From Bacteroidota bacterium (GTDB lineage Bacteria; Bacteroidota; Bacteroidia; Bacteroidales; Prolixibacteraceae): DNA of 37,234 nt. The stretch covers positions 1-37,234 of the forward strand of contig JAUYMU010000040.1 in NCBI GenBank assembly GCA_030698405.1, written 5' to 3'. The notes beneath the pieces are model-generated. The model was not told where the DNA came from. It was given only the letters and a program-made list of their open reading frames with translations, and searched no databases. Positions 1 through 8,475 of the stretch are shown here, one piece after another. Within the stretch, counting starts at the first letter, position 1. Each line of letters begins with the position of its first letter. The position numbers and the translations under genes are program-made.

Positions 1-359
1 AAATAGAGGAAAAAGATACCCTTTGAATCGGCTGTTGTTAAACATTGATTATGTAAATATTTTTATCAACATATATTTTTTTACCATTCGACAGTCAAAT
101 CGGCTAGTTCGCATTAAAAACATAACCATTCGTGAAAATAACATTGCAATAAAAAACTTTCAGTTTATATTATTTCAATATTTGTTAAGTAGTGAAATTT
201 GGAAATTTGTAGGATTTTACTTATATAGTTATGGTAATTTGGCAACCAACCGAATATTGCTAAAATCTGTTTCCCAACATTTTAATTTCTGAATAAAATG
301 TACTTACTTAGCAGCACAGTACAGGACAATGAAAAATCTTTAACTCAAATTATAAAAAA
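1..359. other. AT-rich upstream region of fucI, no gene recognised
   Basis: This stretch is very AT-rich. The only open frame (23-292, plus strand) encodes a low-complexity, phenylalanine/asparagine/isoleucine-rich peptide with no recognisable motif, and I treat it as noise. The fucI promoter is probably here, but I found no exact TAnnTTTG element with a good -33 partner. The window edge may cut a longer regulatory region. Confidence 0.5.
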
Positions 360-2147
360 ATGACTCAAAACAGCAGATTGATTGGTCGTTTGCCCAAAGT
401 TGGCATCCGGCCGGTGATTGACGGAAGAGAAATGGGCGTGCGTGAATCGCTCGAAGTACAGACCATGAACATGGCCAAAGCTGCCGCGAAGTTTATCGAA
501 GAAAACCTTCGGTTCCCAGGTGGCGAAAAAGTGGAATGTGTAATTGCCGATACCACCATTGGCGGTGTTGCCGATGCTGCCATGTGTGCCGATAAATTTG
601 AAAAAGAAGGCGTTGGCGTTTCGCTGACAGTTACCCCCTGCTGGTGCTACGGAACCGAAGTAATGGACACCACTCCAATGTTGCCAAAAGCTGTTTGGGG
701 ATTCAACGGAACCGAACGTCCGGGTGCTGTTTACCTTGCGGCTGCGCTGGCAGGCTATTCGCAGAAGGGTCTTCCCGCATTCGGAATCTATGGCCGCGAT
801 GTTCAGGACTCGGGCGATACCAGTATTCCTGCCGATGTTCAGGAAAAATTGCTGCGTTTCGTGAAGGCTGCATTGGCTTCGGCACAAATGAAAGGCAAGT
901 CGTATTTATCCATCGGCTATTCTTCGATGGGCATTGCCGGTTCGATGGTCGATCCTGATTTCTTTCAGGAATACCTTGGAATCCGCACCGAATTTGTTGA
1001 ATCGGTTGAGTTTTTACGCCGGATTGAACAGGGCATTTTCGATCAGGAAGAATATGCCAAAGCGCTGGCATGGACCAAAGCCAACTGCATGGAAGGCGAT
1101 GACCCCAACCGTGCAGAAAAACAATCGTCGCGCGGGCGGAAAGACTGGGAATGGGAAATTGTAGTAAAAATGACCCTGATTGCCCGCGATTTGATGATCG
1201 GAAACCCAAAACTAAAAGCAATGGGTTTTGGTGAAGAATCGAAAGGGCGAAATGCCATTTTGGGCGGTTTCCAGGGGCAACGTCAATGGACTGATTATTA
1301 TCCGAATGCTGATTTTACGGAAGCCATCCTGAATTCATCGTTCGACTGGAACGGAATTCGTCAGGCTTTTGTATTTGCCACCGAAAATGACAGCCTGAAC
1401 GGCGCGTCCATGTTGTTTGGACATTTGCTGACCAACACTTCCCAGATTTTCTCTGACGTTCGTACTTACTGGAGTCCCGATGCAGTTAAACGTGTAACCG
1501 GCAAAGAATTAACAGGAACTGCAGCAAATGGAATTATCCATCTGATCAACTCCGGCTCAACAACTTTGGATGCCACCGCTCAGCAAAAAGATGCTGATGG
1601 AAACCCTGCAATGAAAGCTTTCTGGGAAATTTCGGAAGAAGAAGCTTCGGCCTGCCTCGAAAACACCCGCTGGTGCCCGGCCGATCTGGGTTATTTCCGC
1701 GGAGGTGGTTATTCGTCGCAGTTCAAAACTTCAGGAGAAATGCCGGTTACCATGTCGCGCATTAACCTTGTAAAAGGTATTGGCCCTGTTTTGCAAATTG
1801 CCGAAGGCTGGACCGTTGAATTGCCGGATGATGTGCACCAGGTGTTGGACAAACGCACCAATCCAACCTGGCCAACAACATGGTTTGTACCACGTTTGGC
1901 CAACAACGACGCCTTTAAAGATGTTTACAGCGTGATGGCCAACTGGGGCGCCAACCACGGAGCAATTTCGTACGGTCACATCGGAGCCGACCTGATTACA
2001 CTGGCATCGATTCTTCGGATTCCGGTAAACATGCACAATGTAAGCGACGACCAGATTTTCAGGCCAAGTGCATGGTCGGCTTTCGGAACCGACAAAGAAA
2101 GCGCCGATTACCGCGCCTGCGCAACCTACGGACCGCTGTATAAATAG
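360..2147 (+). CDS. fucI: L-fucose isomerase
   Basis: The enzyme interconverts L-fucose and L-fuculose (and D-arabinose/D-ribulose) in the cytoplasm, the first step of fucose catabolism. The 595-residue product matches the usual length (about 590) and follows E. coli FucI almost end to end. Near the N-terminus it has [11 protein letters not shown] and GVRESLE, later TPCWCYG and [18 protein letters not shown], and at the C-terminus CATYGPLYK. The metal and catalytic residues known for the family fall at Glu342 (in ATENDSLNG), Asp366 (in SDVRTYWSP) and His533 (in NWGANHG). The ATG at 360 is the only sensible start, because the conserved region begins about 14 residues in. No fuculokinase, aldolase or permease gene is in the window, so the rest of the pathway must lie upstream or elsewhere. 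The following gene is a GntR regulator that may control it. Confidence 0.96.
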   Translation: MTQNSRLIGRLPKVGIRPVIDGREMGVRESLEVQTMNMAKAAAKFIEENLRFPGGEKVECVIADTTIGGVADAAMCADKFEKEGVGVSLTVTPCWCYGTEVMDTTPMLPKAVWGFNGTERPGAVYLAAALAGYSQKGLPAFGIYGRDVQDSGDTSIPADVQEKLLRFVKAALASAQMKGKSYLSIGYSSMGIAGSMVDPDFFQEYLGIRTEFVESVEFLRRIEQGIFDQEEYAKALAWTKANCMEGDDPNRAEKQSSRGRKDWEWEIVVKMTLIARDLMIGNPKLKAMGFGEESKGRNAILGGFQGQRQWTDYYPNADFTEAILNSSFDWNGIRQAFVFATENDSLNGASMLFGHLLTNTSQIFSDVRTYWSPDAVKRVTGKELTGTAANGIIHLINSGSTTLDATAQQKDADGNPAMKAFWEISEEEASACLENTRWCPADLGYFRGGGYSSQFKTSGEMPVTMSRINLVKGIGPVLQIAEGWTVELPDDVHQVLDKRTNPTWPTTWFVPRLANNDAFKDVYSVMANWGANHGAISYGHIGADLITLASILRIPVNMHNVSDDQIFRPSAWSAFGTDKESADYRACATYGPLYK

Positions 2148-2167
2148 TATCGAAGCGATATCCTTTG

Positions 2168-2187
2168 CCGTTCACTTCAGTGAACGG
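2168..2187. repeat. Perfect 8-bp inverted repeat after fucI
   Basis: The arms CCGTTCAC and GTGAACGG are separated by TTCA. No T-tract follows, so this is not a clear terminator. It lies 20 nt after the fucI stop and about 90 nt before the GntR gene, where it could be an operator for that regulator or a 3'-end stabilising hairpin. Confidence 0.4.
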
Positions 2188-2228
2188 ACACAATGCAATA
2201 TTTGCTAACTTCGCAACATAAAATGATT

Positions 2229-2263
2229 AAAAGCCTGGATTGACTGTTCAATTCAGGCTTTTT
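2229..2263 (+). terminator. Intrinsic terminator between fucI and the GntR gene
   Basis: The left arm (2229-2243) and right arm (2248-2262) form a stem of about 15 bp with one G-T wobble, a CTGT loop and a run of T at the end. The structure ends only 13 nt before the ATG of the next gene on the same strand. It therefore either ends the fucI transcript or acts as an attenuator inside the leader of the regulator. Confidence 0.65.
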
Positions 2264-2276
2264 CAAAATAAAGCCA

Positions 2277-3272
2277 ATGGAAAAATTTGATTTTAAACTC
2301 GATGAAGGTTCGTCGCAAACCAAGTTGCAGCAACTGATTCATGCCGTAAGCGAAGCAATAAATCTTGGTATCCTGAAAGAAGGCGATTTCCTTCCATCTG
2401 TTAACCAACTAAACAAAGACGCAGGCATTTCGCGCGACACCATATTCAAAGCCTATTCGATTTTAAAGCAGCGAAGCATCATTTCCTCCACTCCCACCAA
2501 AGGTTATTTTGTGACCTCCGAATCGTACAGAGTATTTGTTTTGCTCGACGATTTCAGCGGTTTTAAAGAACAACTGTACAAATCGTTCAGGGCAAACCTT
2601 CCCGATAATTATACGGTTGACCTGCTTTTTCACCATTACAATCCTGAAGTTTTTAATCAACTCATATTGAATAGCCTCGGTCGTTACAGTGTGTATATCG
2701 TCATGAATATCGACAATAAAAACCTGGAAGAGGTTGTCAGGAAAATTGATCCGAAAAAGCTGCTCATTCTTGATATGGGAAGTGATCCGAAAAATGAAAT
2801 CTCTTATCTGACGCAGGATTTCAATCAGGCAGTGTACGATTGTTTAAATTCAGGACTTGAACTTATTAAGAAATACCAGGAATTTATACTCGTTTTTCCA
2901 CAAAATACACCGCATCCGGTTGAAACCATCGATGCCTTTAACCGGTTTTGTGAAACGAACCATTTAAATCACGCAGTTTTAGATCAGATTGAAAACCGGG
3001 AAGTTCAGCCCGGTCAGGCTTACCTGGTGATCAAGGATTCCGATCTGGTTAAAATAGTAAAAGACTGCAAGAAAAACGGATACAAAATAGGTTCAGAGGT
3101 TGGAATTGTGTCATACAATGATTCGCCGATGAAAGAAATTGTGGGCGCAGGCATCACCGTCATTTCAACTGATTTTGTACGGATGGGTAAAGATTGTGCC
3201 AATTTTATCGTCAGTAAAGAAAAACTGACTGAAGTAATTCCAACCAACTTAATTGTGAGGGGCTCATTGTAA
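2277..3272 (+). CDS. GntR-family transcriptional regulator with substrate-binding-like domain (possible fucose regulator)
   Basis: The N-terminal 75 residues are a GntR winged helix. The recognition region reads LPSVNQLNKDAGISRDTIFKAY, followed by the wing with TKGYFV. From about residue 80 to 331 the sequence (starting YRVFVLLDDFSGFKEQLYKSF) looks like a LacI/periplasmic-binding-protein type effector domain, not the FadR or UTRA type. This architecture is common in Bacteroidota sugar regulators. The FucR repressor of the Bacteroides fucose operon is a GntR protein next to fucI, so a role in fucose sensing is likely. That is inferred from position only, and I do not assign the symbol. The ATG at 2277 is the natural start, only 13 nt after a terminator-like hairpin. 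Confidence 0.85.
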   Translation: MEKFDFKLDEGSSQTKLQQLIHAVSEAINLGILKEGDFLPSVNQLNKDAGISRDTIFKAYSILKQRSIISSTPTKGYFVTSESYRVFVLLDDFSGFKEQLYKSFRANLPDNYTVDLLFHHYNPEVFNQLILNSLGRYSVYIVMNIDNKNLEEVVRKIDPKKLLILDMGSDPKNEISYLTQDFNQAVYDCLNSGLELIKKYQEFILVFPQNTPHPVETIDAFNRFCETNHLNHAVLDQIENREVQPGQAYLVIKDSDLVKIVKDCKKNGYKIGSEVGIVSYNDSPMKEIVGAGITVISTDFVRMGKDCANFIVSKEKLTEVIPTNLIVRGSL

Positions 3273-3297
3273 AACACTGAGGTGTGAATGATGTAAC

Positions 3298-3311
3298 AAT
3301 TTGTGCAAATT
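3298..3311. promoter_or_regulatory. Small palindrome downstream of the GntR gene
   Basis: AATTTG and CAAATT flank a TG dinucleotide in the 184-nt gap before the next gene. It could be an operator, but the arms are only 6 bp and AT-rich, so chance is possible. Confidence 0.2.
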
Positions 3312-3456
3312 CTGCAACATTGCCGCAATTGGCTGCACTACTTTTATACGATTAAGATTCATCTCTTAAACTGTCGTTATTGCACAAAGTTTTATTTGTG
3401 ATCCAATACGGCAATAGAAATGAATATATAATCGTTCTTATAAAAAATACACAATC

Positions 3457-4035
3457 ATGAAAACACTTACAATTATTGGCCTGTTGGCACTATTAGCGTT
3501 TACAGGTAACGCACAGGGAGTTTTTGACGCAGGTTTAAAAGCGGGTATTAATACTTCAAAAATTTCGACATCCAAGGATAATTATACCCCGGAAACAATT
3601 AACAACTACTTGTTTGGCGCTTTTATGCGCATTAATATGGGACGTATTTACATTCAGCCGGAAGCCTATTTTAATTCAAAGGGCGGCGAGTACATTGACG
3701 AATTTAACGCTTCAACCATTAATTCATTCAATCTAAAAACCGTTGACGTTCCGGCATTGCTCGGATTTAAGATCATCGATCAGAAAGCATTTAACCTGCG
3801 CGTGATGGCAGGTCCGGTTTTCTCATTTGTGACCGACAAAAGCGCCAAAGGTCAATTTGCCGAAGACAAACTAAAAGACAATTTCTTCGGATGGCAGTAT
3901 GGGGCAGGTGTCGATTTTTTGTTTCTGACACTCGATGTCAGAAAGGAAACTTACAGCGATGACATCTATGCTTCGCCTGATTTCAATACGAAAAACGGAA
4001 ATTTTGTCGTAAGCCTGGGTATAAAGTTGTTTTAA
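3457..4035 (+). CDS. Outer-membrane beta-barrel protein (PorT/OMP_b-brl type)
   Basis: The 192-residue product starts with a classic signal peptide (MKTLTIIGLLALLAFTGNAQ, probable cleavage after Ala19). Alternating hydrophobic/polar strands follow, beginning FDAGLKAGINTSKIST, and the chain ends in a terminal phenylalanine (VSLGIKLF), as expected for an outer-membrane barrel. Features such as GFKIIDQKAFNLRVMAGP and the GAGVDFLFLTLDVR strand resemble the small eight-stranded porin-family proteins that are abundant in Bacteroidota. The exact function is unknown. It stands alone, 24 nt before the next gene on the same strand, so the two may be co-transcribed. Confidence 0.75.
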   Translation: MKTLTIIGLLALLAFTGNAQGVFDAGLKAGINTSKISTSKDNYTPETINNYLFGAFMRINMGRIYIQPEAYFNSKGGEYIDEFNASTINSFNLKTVDVPALLGFKIIDQKAFNLRVMAGPVFSFVTDKSAKGQFAEDKLKDNFFGWQYGAGVDFLFLTLDVRKETYSDDIYASPDFNTKNGNFVVSLGIKLF

Positions 4036-4059
4036 TCTTCAGATTCTTATCTTTACCGT

Positions 4060-4605
4060 ATGAAACGGTTAATTTTATTAATGATTTCCTTTTGTGCAGC
4101 GCTTTTTGTTTCTGCACAGGAGGAAATTTTTTCAGATAGTATTTCAGTTGAACGTGGTCAAATCAAAGTCAGGCAGCCAATTATGGAGCGGACTTTGAAC
4201 TTTGACGAAAACGCTTTCCCCATCGAATTTGATTTACTGGATGCCTCAATATTTAACCAGCCTCTCCTACCCGATTACAACAAAAACCTCGATTTTATCA
4301 AGTATTTGAAACCATCAAAGACAACCGGTTTTTCTCAATATACTGAAAGGTTTTCTTTCAATCCGGTTTTCCCTTACGGACATGTTTTTAACCAAAGCAG
4401 CTACCAGTTGAACAACCGACTCTCTATTGGCGGAAACAGTTTTGGCGCGCGGTCGGCTTTTGAACCACCAAAACTGAACTCCTCGATTCAGGATATGAGT
4501 ATCAAAGGCGCCAGCATGTTCCTTCAGTACAAAGTAAACGACCGGTTTAAAGTACAAACCCGGGTAAGCATCTCCAATCGCCCTTCTACGCCGTGGGAGC
4601 CCTGA
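4060..4605 (+). CDS. Secreted protein of unknown function, possibly frameshifted at the C-terminus
   Basis: I do not recognise a named family. The 181-residue product begins with a signal peptide (MKRLILLMISFCAALFVSAQ). An aromatic-rich body follows, with FSFNPVFPYGHVFNQSSYQLNNRLSIGG and a stretch around residues 145-170 (MSIKGASMFLQYKVNDRFKVQTR) that looks like outer-membrane or periplasmic beta structure. The frame stops abruptly after SNRPSTPWEP. In another frame, sequence from about 4580 stays open to 4655 and reads FYAVGALIRGSISPELSFLN, which looks protein-like. A single-base indel near 4578-4585 could therefore have truncated the protein. This part is inference. Confidence 0.6.
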   Translation: MKRLILLMISFCAALFVSAQEEIFSDSISVERGQIKVRQPIMERTLNFDENAFPIEFDLLDASIFNQPLLPDYNKNLDFIKYLKPSKTTGFSQYTERFSFNPVFPYGHVFNQSSYQLNNRLSIGGNSFGARSAFEPPKLNSSIQDMSIKGASMFLQYKVNDRFKVQTRVSISNRPSTPWEP

Positions 4606-4669
4606 TCCGGGGTTCCATTTCTCCGGAATTATCTTTTCTGAATCACGCCGGATGAATCAACATTTCGAC

Positions 4670-4677
4670 TAAATTTG
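4670..4677 (+). promoter_or_regulatory. Candidate -7 promoter element (TAAATTTG) for the YkgJ-arfB-GNAT operon
   Basis: This is an exact match to the Bacteroidota -7 consensus TAnnTTTG, placed 24 nt before the ATG at 4702. It implies a leader of about 20 nt and excludes the upstream TTG at 4675 as the start codon. I see no good -33 TTTG partner. Confidence 0.4.
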
Positions 4678-4701
4678 GAACCCTTTACACGGATAAATTC
4701 T

Positions 4702-5271
4702 ATGTTGGATAAAATCAAAAAAATTGAGCGGGTTTTTAAACAATTGGACAAGGAAACTGAAAGATTTGGCAAACAAACGAATCTTAAGTGTCTCACGAAT
4801 TGCAACTTGTGCTGCCTGAAAAAGGATCTGGAAGCCAATGTGCTCGAATTTCTTCCGCTTGCCTATTATTTGTATCAAAATAACCTTCACGAAGCAGCTT
4901 TGGATTTGATAGCTACCAATCCTGAACATTGCATTAATCTGGCCATTAGTCAGGTTCCGGGGCAAACTGCTGGTTGTTCGAATTACGACCACCGCGGCAT
5001 GGTTTGCAGGCTTTTTGGTTTTTCAGGAATAAAGGATAAAAACTCGAAACTGGCGATTTACACCTGTTCTCACATGAAGAACGAATATCCGCTGGAATTT
5101 AAAAATGCCATGGAACGCATCAATTCAGGCATGGAAATTCCGATGGTTACCGATTTTTATTATCAGATATACTTCCTCGACAGCCACATGGCCAACGATT
5201 ACAATCCAATCAATGTGAGTATCCGAAAAGCCATTGAAAAAGTGGCCTATTATTTTGAGAACATGTCATAA
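4702..5271 (+). CDS. YkgJ-family cysteine cluster protein (putative metal-chelating)
   Basis: The product has 189 residues from the ATG at 4702. The longer frame would need a TTG at 4675, which overlaps a promoter element. The family signature is a cluster of cysteines thought to bind Zn or an Fe-S centre. Here it is Cys30, Cys34, Cys37 and Cys38 (CLTNCNLCC), with further cysteines at 77, 92, 102 and 122 in GCSNYDHRGMVCRLFGF and YTCSHM. YkgJ proteins have no firmly established reaction; roles in metal handling or protein modification have been suggested. The gene is followed after 10 nt by arfB and then a GNAT gene, all in the same direction, so it probably forms an operon with them. Confidence 0.8.
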   Translation: MLDKIKKIERVFKQLDKETERFGKQTNLKCLTNCNLCCLKKDLEANVLEFLPLAYYLYQNNLHEAALDLIATNPEHCINLAISQVPGQTAGCSNYDHRGMVCRLFGFSGIKDKNSKLAIYTCSHMKNEYPLEFKNAMERINSGMEIPMVTDFYYQIYFLDSHMANDYNPINVSIRKAIEKVAYYFENMS

Positions 5272-5281
5272 ATAAAAGCAG

Positions 5282-5698
5282 ATGTCAGAAGCAATTTTAA
5301 ATATTCCGGATCTATCAGCCGAATTTATTTTTCAGGCGTCGCGCAGCAGTGGCCCTGGTGGACAGAATGTTAACAAAGTAAATTCGAAAATCGAACTTCG
5401 TTTCAACATTCAAAATTCATCCATTTTAACCGACGATCAAAAGGAAATACTTTTAACAAAGCTTTCGACCAAAATCAGTTTGGATGGATTCCTGATTGTA
5501 ATTTCGCAACGCGACCGTTCGCAGCTGGTCAACAAGGAGGATGCCATCAGAAAATTATATGAGCTGATTGAAAAGGCTTTGCGTCCGGTTAAACGCCGCA
5601 AAAGTACCCGGCCAACCCGAAGTTCAGTAGAAAAAAGATTGACTGGGAAACGAATAAAAGCCGACATCAAACAAAACCGTCAAAAGCTGGATGATTAA
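5282..5698 (+). CDS. arfB: Alternative ribosome-rescue factor ArfB (peptidyl-tRNA hydrolase)
   Basis: ArfB releases stalled ribosomes on non-stop mRNAs by hydrolysing the peptidyl-tRNA ester. The 138-residue length is typical. The catalytic GGQ motif lies at residues 26-28 within SSGPGGQNVNKVNSK, near the N-terminus. The C-terminal 45 residues are strongly basic (RPVKRRKSTRPTRSSVEKRL and onwards), matching the tail that enters the empty mRNA channel. The short length and lack of release-factor domains distinguish it from RF1/RF2. It is the middle gene of a probable three-gene operon. Confidence 0.93.
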   Translation: MSEAILNIPDLSAEFIFQASRSSGPGGQNVNKVNSKIELRFNIQNSSILTDDQKEILLTKLSTKISLDGFLIVISQRDRSQLVNKEDAIRKLYELIEKALRPVKRRKSTRPTRSSVEKRLTGKRIKADIKQNRQKLDD

Positions 5699-5707
5699 GT
5701 TTCGCCG

Positions 5708-6253
5708 ATGATAAAGTTGATCCCCGCTTCCAATCCACTTGATTTAACAGAAGATCTAAAACAGATTTACTTCGATTCGTTTCCTCCTGATGAAAGAAGG
5801 GATTGGTCGGAAATAAAGGAATTGCTCCACCATTCCGGGTTCATCCTAAACAAGGTGCTTGAAGATCAGGAATTGGTTGGATTAATCACTGTCTGGAATA
5901 TACCAAACTTTGTATTTATTGAGCATTTCGCAATTCTGGAATCGAAACGCGGAAAAGGAATTGGCAGTCAGGCTTTAAAACAGGTGATTGCAGAAAACTT
6001 AAAGTCCATAATTGTTGAAGTGGAAGAGCCAATTACCGACGATGCCCGGCGTAGAATTGCTTTCTACGAGCGCGCAGGGTTTGCAGTTTGTGAAGGAATT
6101 TATTATCAGCCACCTTATTCTCCTGATAAAAACAAAGTTAAAATGCTGTTAATGAGTTTTCCTGAAAAGATTTTGCCGCCGGAATTTGAAGCAATTAAAA
6201 TGCAAATTTACCGGGAAGTTTATCAGCAGAAATATCCGGCAAAAAATAAATAA
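5708..6253 (+). CDS. GNAT-family N-acetyltransferase
   Basis: The 181-residue product has the GNAT fold signature: strand FIEHFAILESKRGKGIGSQAL supplies the acetyl-CoA pyrophosphate-binding loop (RGKGIGS), followed by IIVEVEEP and AFYERAGF, the usual beta5-alpha4 region. The substrate cannot be read from the sequence. The gene starts 9 nt after arfB and is probably co-transcribed. No terminator was seen before the next promoter region. Confidence 0.85.
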   Translation: MIKLIPASNPLDLTEDLKQIYFDSFPPDERRDWSEIKELLHHSGFILNKVLEDQELVGLITVWNIPNFVFIEHFAILESKRGKGIGSQALKQVIAENLKSIIVEVEEPITDDARRRIAFYERAGFAVCEGIYYQPPYSPDKNKVKMLLMSFPEKILPPEFEAIKMQIYREVYQQKYPAKNK

Positions 6254-6363
6254 TTTATAGTCATAAACCATCAGAAATCCTCAATTTCCAAATTTAATAC
6301 AATGTCGATTTTAACGGTTTTGCTTTCAGATGTTAACAAACAGGATGATTTTTTATAAGAATA

Positions 6364-6393
6364 TTTAAAATTTAATCATTTTTTATACCTTTG
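6364..6393 (+). promoter_or_regulatory. Candidate Bacteroidota promoter for the tandem Lrp genes
   Basis: TACCTTTG at 6386-6393 is an exact -7 element. TTTA at 6364-6367 is a one-mismatch -33 element with an 18-bp spacer. The expected start is about 35 nt before the ATG at 6432, and the surrounding 180 nt are AT-rich and gene-free. Confidence 0.55.
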
Positions 6394-6431
6394 ACTTTCA
6401 AATTTACAAACGACTGTTATAACCATACATT

Positions 6432-6911
6432 ATGAATGACTTGCATATTGAGCCACTGCCTAACATTGATGATCTGGACGAAAAGATCCTTAAACTGATC
6501 ACTAAAAACGCCAGAATTCCATTTCTTGAAGTAGCCCGCGAATGTGGAGTTTCCGGAGCTGCAATTCATCAACGCGTTCAACGTTTGCTAAACCTTGGAG
6601 TCGTTTCGGGAAGCGAATTTTTGGTAAACCCTCAAAAACTTGGCTATTTCACCTGCGCTTACATGGGCATCTACCTGGAAAAGGCAAAATACCACAAGAC
6701 TGTTGTTCAGGAACTGGTGAAAATACCTGAGATTGTTGAATGCCACTATACCACAGGCTCTTATGCGATTTTCATAAAAGTACAGACCAAGACTAACAAG
6801 CACCTGAAAAAATTAATTGACGAAGATTTACAGGAAATTGAAGGAATAGCCAGAACTGAGACCTTCATTTCGCTTGAAATGGAATTTAAACGTCAGGTAC
6901 CCATCAAATAA
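6432..6911 (+). CDS. Lrp/AsnC-family transcriptional regulator (first of a tandem pair)
   Basis: The 159-residue protein is the typical Lrp size. The helix-turn-helix occupies residues 12-60 (DDLDEKILKLITKNARIPFL, then AAIHQRVQRLLNLGVV), and an RAM/AsnC ligand-binding ferredoxin-like domain follows from about 75. The RAM-domain motif VECHYTTGSYAIFIKV is the usual dimer/effector region. Lrp proteins form octameric assemblies and respond to amino acids. The next gene, 23 nt downstream, is a close paralogue, with more than half of aligned positions identical by eye. The pair probably shares the promoter at 6364-6393. Confidence 0.92.
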   Translation: MNDLHIEPLPNIDDLDEKILKLITKNARIPFLEVARECGVSGAAIHQRVQRLLNLGVVSGSEFLVNPQKLGYFTCAYMGIYLEKAKYHKTVVQELVKIPEIVECHYTTGSYAIFIKVQTKTNKHLKKLIDEDLQEIEGIARTETFISLEMEFKRQVPIK

Positions 6912-6934
6912 ATTAATTCATTAAAAAATCTGCC

Positions 6935-7399
6935 ATGACGTTAAGACATCAACTGGACGATATAGACCTGAGAATTCTGGAAATCATTTCAAAAAATGCG
7001 CGCATTCCGTTTAAAGATGTTGCAGCAGATGTTGGCGTTTCGAGAGCTGCGGTTCACCAGCGCGTAAACCGCATGATTGAACTGGATGTAATTGTTGGCT
7101 CAGGCTATCACATCGACCCAAAAAAAATTGACTATAAAACCTGTACCTATATTGGCATTTTCCTCGAAAAAGGCAGTTTGTATTCAACGGTAACCGAACA
7201 GCTAAAAACTATTCCTGAAATCGTTGAATGCCACTACACTACCGGGCAGTACGCCATTTTTGCGAAAGTATATGCCAAAGACAATGAACACCTGAAAGAT
7301 ATTCTGAGTGATAAAATTCAGAAAATTGGTGGTATTGCCAGCACCGAAACTTTCATTTCGCTGGATGAAACATTTAAACGTGAAGTGCCTATTTTTTAA
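6935..7399 (+). CDS. Lrp/AsnC-family transcriptional regulator (second of a tandem pair)
   Basis: The 154-residue protein repeats the architecture of its neighbour: HTH with DDIDLRILEIISKNARIPF and AAVHQRVNRMIELDVI, then an AsnC ligand domain with VECHYTTGQYAIFAKV and TETFISLDETFKREVP. Differences cluster in the recognition helix (SRAAVHQRVNR versus SGAAIHQRVQR) and in the strand after it, so operator preference may differ. The stop codon overlaps that of the convergent BtuG-like gene in the palindrome TTAA at 7396-7399, with no terminator between them. Confidence 0.92.
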   Translation: MTLRHQLDDIDLRILEIISKNARIPFKDVAADVGVSRAAVHQRVNRMIELDVIVGSGYHIDPKKIDYKTCTYIGIFLEKGSLYSTVTEQLKTIPEIVECHYTTGQYAIFAKVYAKDNEHLKDILSDKIQKIGGIASTETFISLDETFKREVPIF

Positions 7400-8475
7400 T
7401 CGACCTTAAAGGCAAATCCACCGGGAGAAATTCCAACTTTAAATTCATCAATCAGTTTTCCTGAAGTGGAAAATCGCCTGACCAGACCATTCTGAGCATG
7501 ATCAATCGCATCGCCCACATAGATTTCAGAATTCGACGGGTCGATGGCCAAACTATAAAAACCACCATATAAATTGGTGTTTGCTGAAGTTATAAATGGT
7601 TGCTCCGGAAGTTTTTTATCCGAAGCAGCCATTTTCCATACATGCCGGTTCAGAAACAACAATGAATCTTTTCCGGCATTCAAACAAAGACTAAGCGGAT
7701 GTTCGCCCAAGGCAAACCTGAAAGTCCGCTCAATTTCACGCGTTTCGGCATCAATCTTCAACAAACCGGGTCTTTCATGGCCATACGGACTGCCCTCAAA
7801 TCCGCCATCAGTCAATACCCATATTTTGTTATCCTTGTCAATTACCAAACTATTTGGCTGTTTAAATACTTCAATTGAATCTACCAATTGATCTGTATTT
7901 GTGTCGATTACAAGTATTTTATTATCGTACGACCAACAATTGGTAAACACCAGGTTTTTATATTGAATCATCTTTTCGGCAGGATGCTGGTTAAATTCTG
8001 ATTTTGAATTGCTGACAGGAATCTCACCGGTTATCCGGAAAGTTGAAGGATCGAAAATGGTGATCTTTCGTGCATACAAATCGGTTATATATGCTTTTTG
8101 TGAACTGACAAAGTGAATGTATCTGGGAGAGCTTAGTCCGGTGATACTTCCCTTGTATTCGGCGGTTCTGCTATCAATCACATATATTTTACCTGAATTA
8201 TTCACCACAACAAAACCCAGATTGTTCCAAATGCTCATCGATTGCGCCACATCGCCCAAAGGAGCTCCGTTTCTAGCCTGAAATACATGATTTACAACCC
8301 TTTTTGTAACCGGGTCATAAAACGACAGCGAAGAGTTGCCGTACATGAAATTTCCCTGATTTACGATGTAAACACCCCGGTTGCCTGTAAAATCAAAAAA
8401 CACTGTATCAACAGGGCTTTCAGAACAGGCGAATAGTCCAAATACACCAATCAGTATGTAAAAAAGCTTCTTCAT
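7396..8475 (-). CDS. btuG: BtuG-like surface beta-propeller lipoprotein
   Basis: The 359-residue product begins MKKLFYILIGVFGLFACSES, a lipoprotein signal with lipobox LFAC and acylated Cys17. The longer frame from 8532 lies inside the preceding gene and lacks a signal. The body is a YncE/DUF5074-type seven-bladed propeller with repeated blades such as GKIYVIDSRTAEYKGSITGL, KITIFDPSTF, KILVIDTNTDQLVDSIEV and SEIYVGDAIDHAQNGLVRRF. In Bacteroides, BtuG of this type caps the BtuB channel and captures cobalamin with very high affinity. The start codon overlaps the stop of the receptor gene by ATGA, which fits translational coupling. The riboswitch upstream of the operon supports the B12 role. Assignment as BtuG is family knowledge plus context, not a sequence comparison. 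Confidence 0.82.
   Translation of the reverse strand: MKKLFYILIGVFGLFACSESPVDTVFFDFTGNRGVYIVNQGNFMYGNSSLSFYDPVTKRVVNHVFQARNGAPLGDVAQSMSIWNNLGFVVVNNSGKIYVIDSRTAEYKGSITGLSSPRYIHFVSSQKAYITDLYARKITIFDPSTFRITGEIPVSNSKSEFNQHPAEKMIQYKNLVFTNCWSYDNKILVIDTNTDQLVDSIEVFKQPNSLVIDKDNKIWVLTDGGFEGSPYGHERPGLLKIDAETREIERTFRFALGEHPLSLCLNAGKDSLLFLNRHVWKMAASDKKLPEQPFITSANTNLYGGFYSLAIDPSNSEIYVGDAIDHAQNGLVRRFSTSGKLIDEFKVGISPGGFAFKVD

Noticed and set aside
23-292. 89-residue open frame upstream of fucI
   Set aside because: Low-complexity, AT-driven composition with no motif and no ribosome-binding or promoter context.
345-1258. Long minus-strand frames opposite fucI
   Set aside because: They are antisense shadows of the highly conserved fucI coding frame, with Cys/His/Ser-rich unnatural composition.
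4606-4656. Terminator after the secreted-protein gene
   Set aside because: The pairing ATCCGG/CCGGAA is weak and no T-tract follows.
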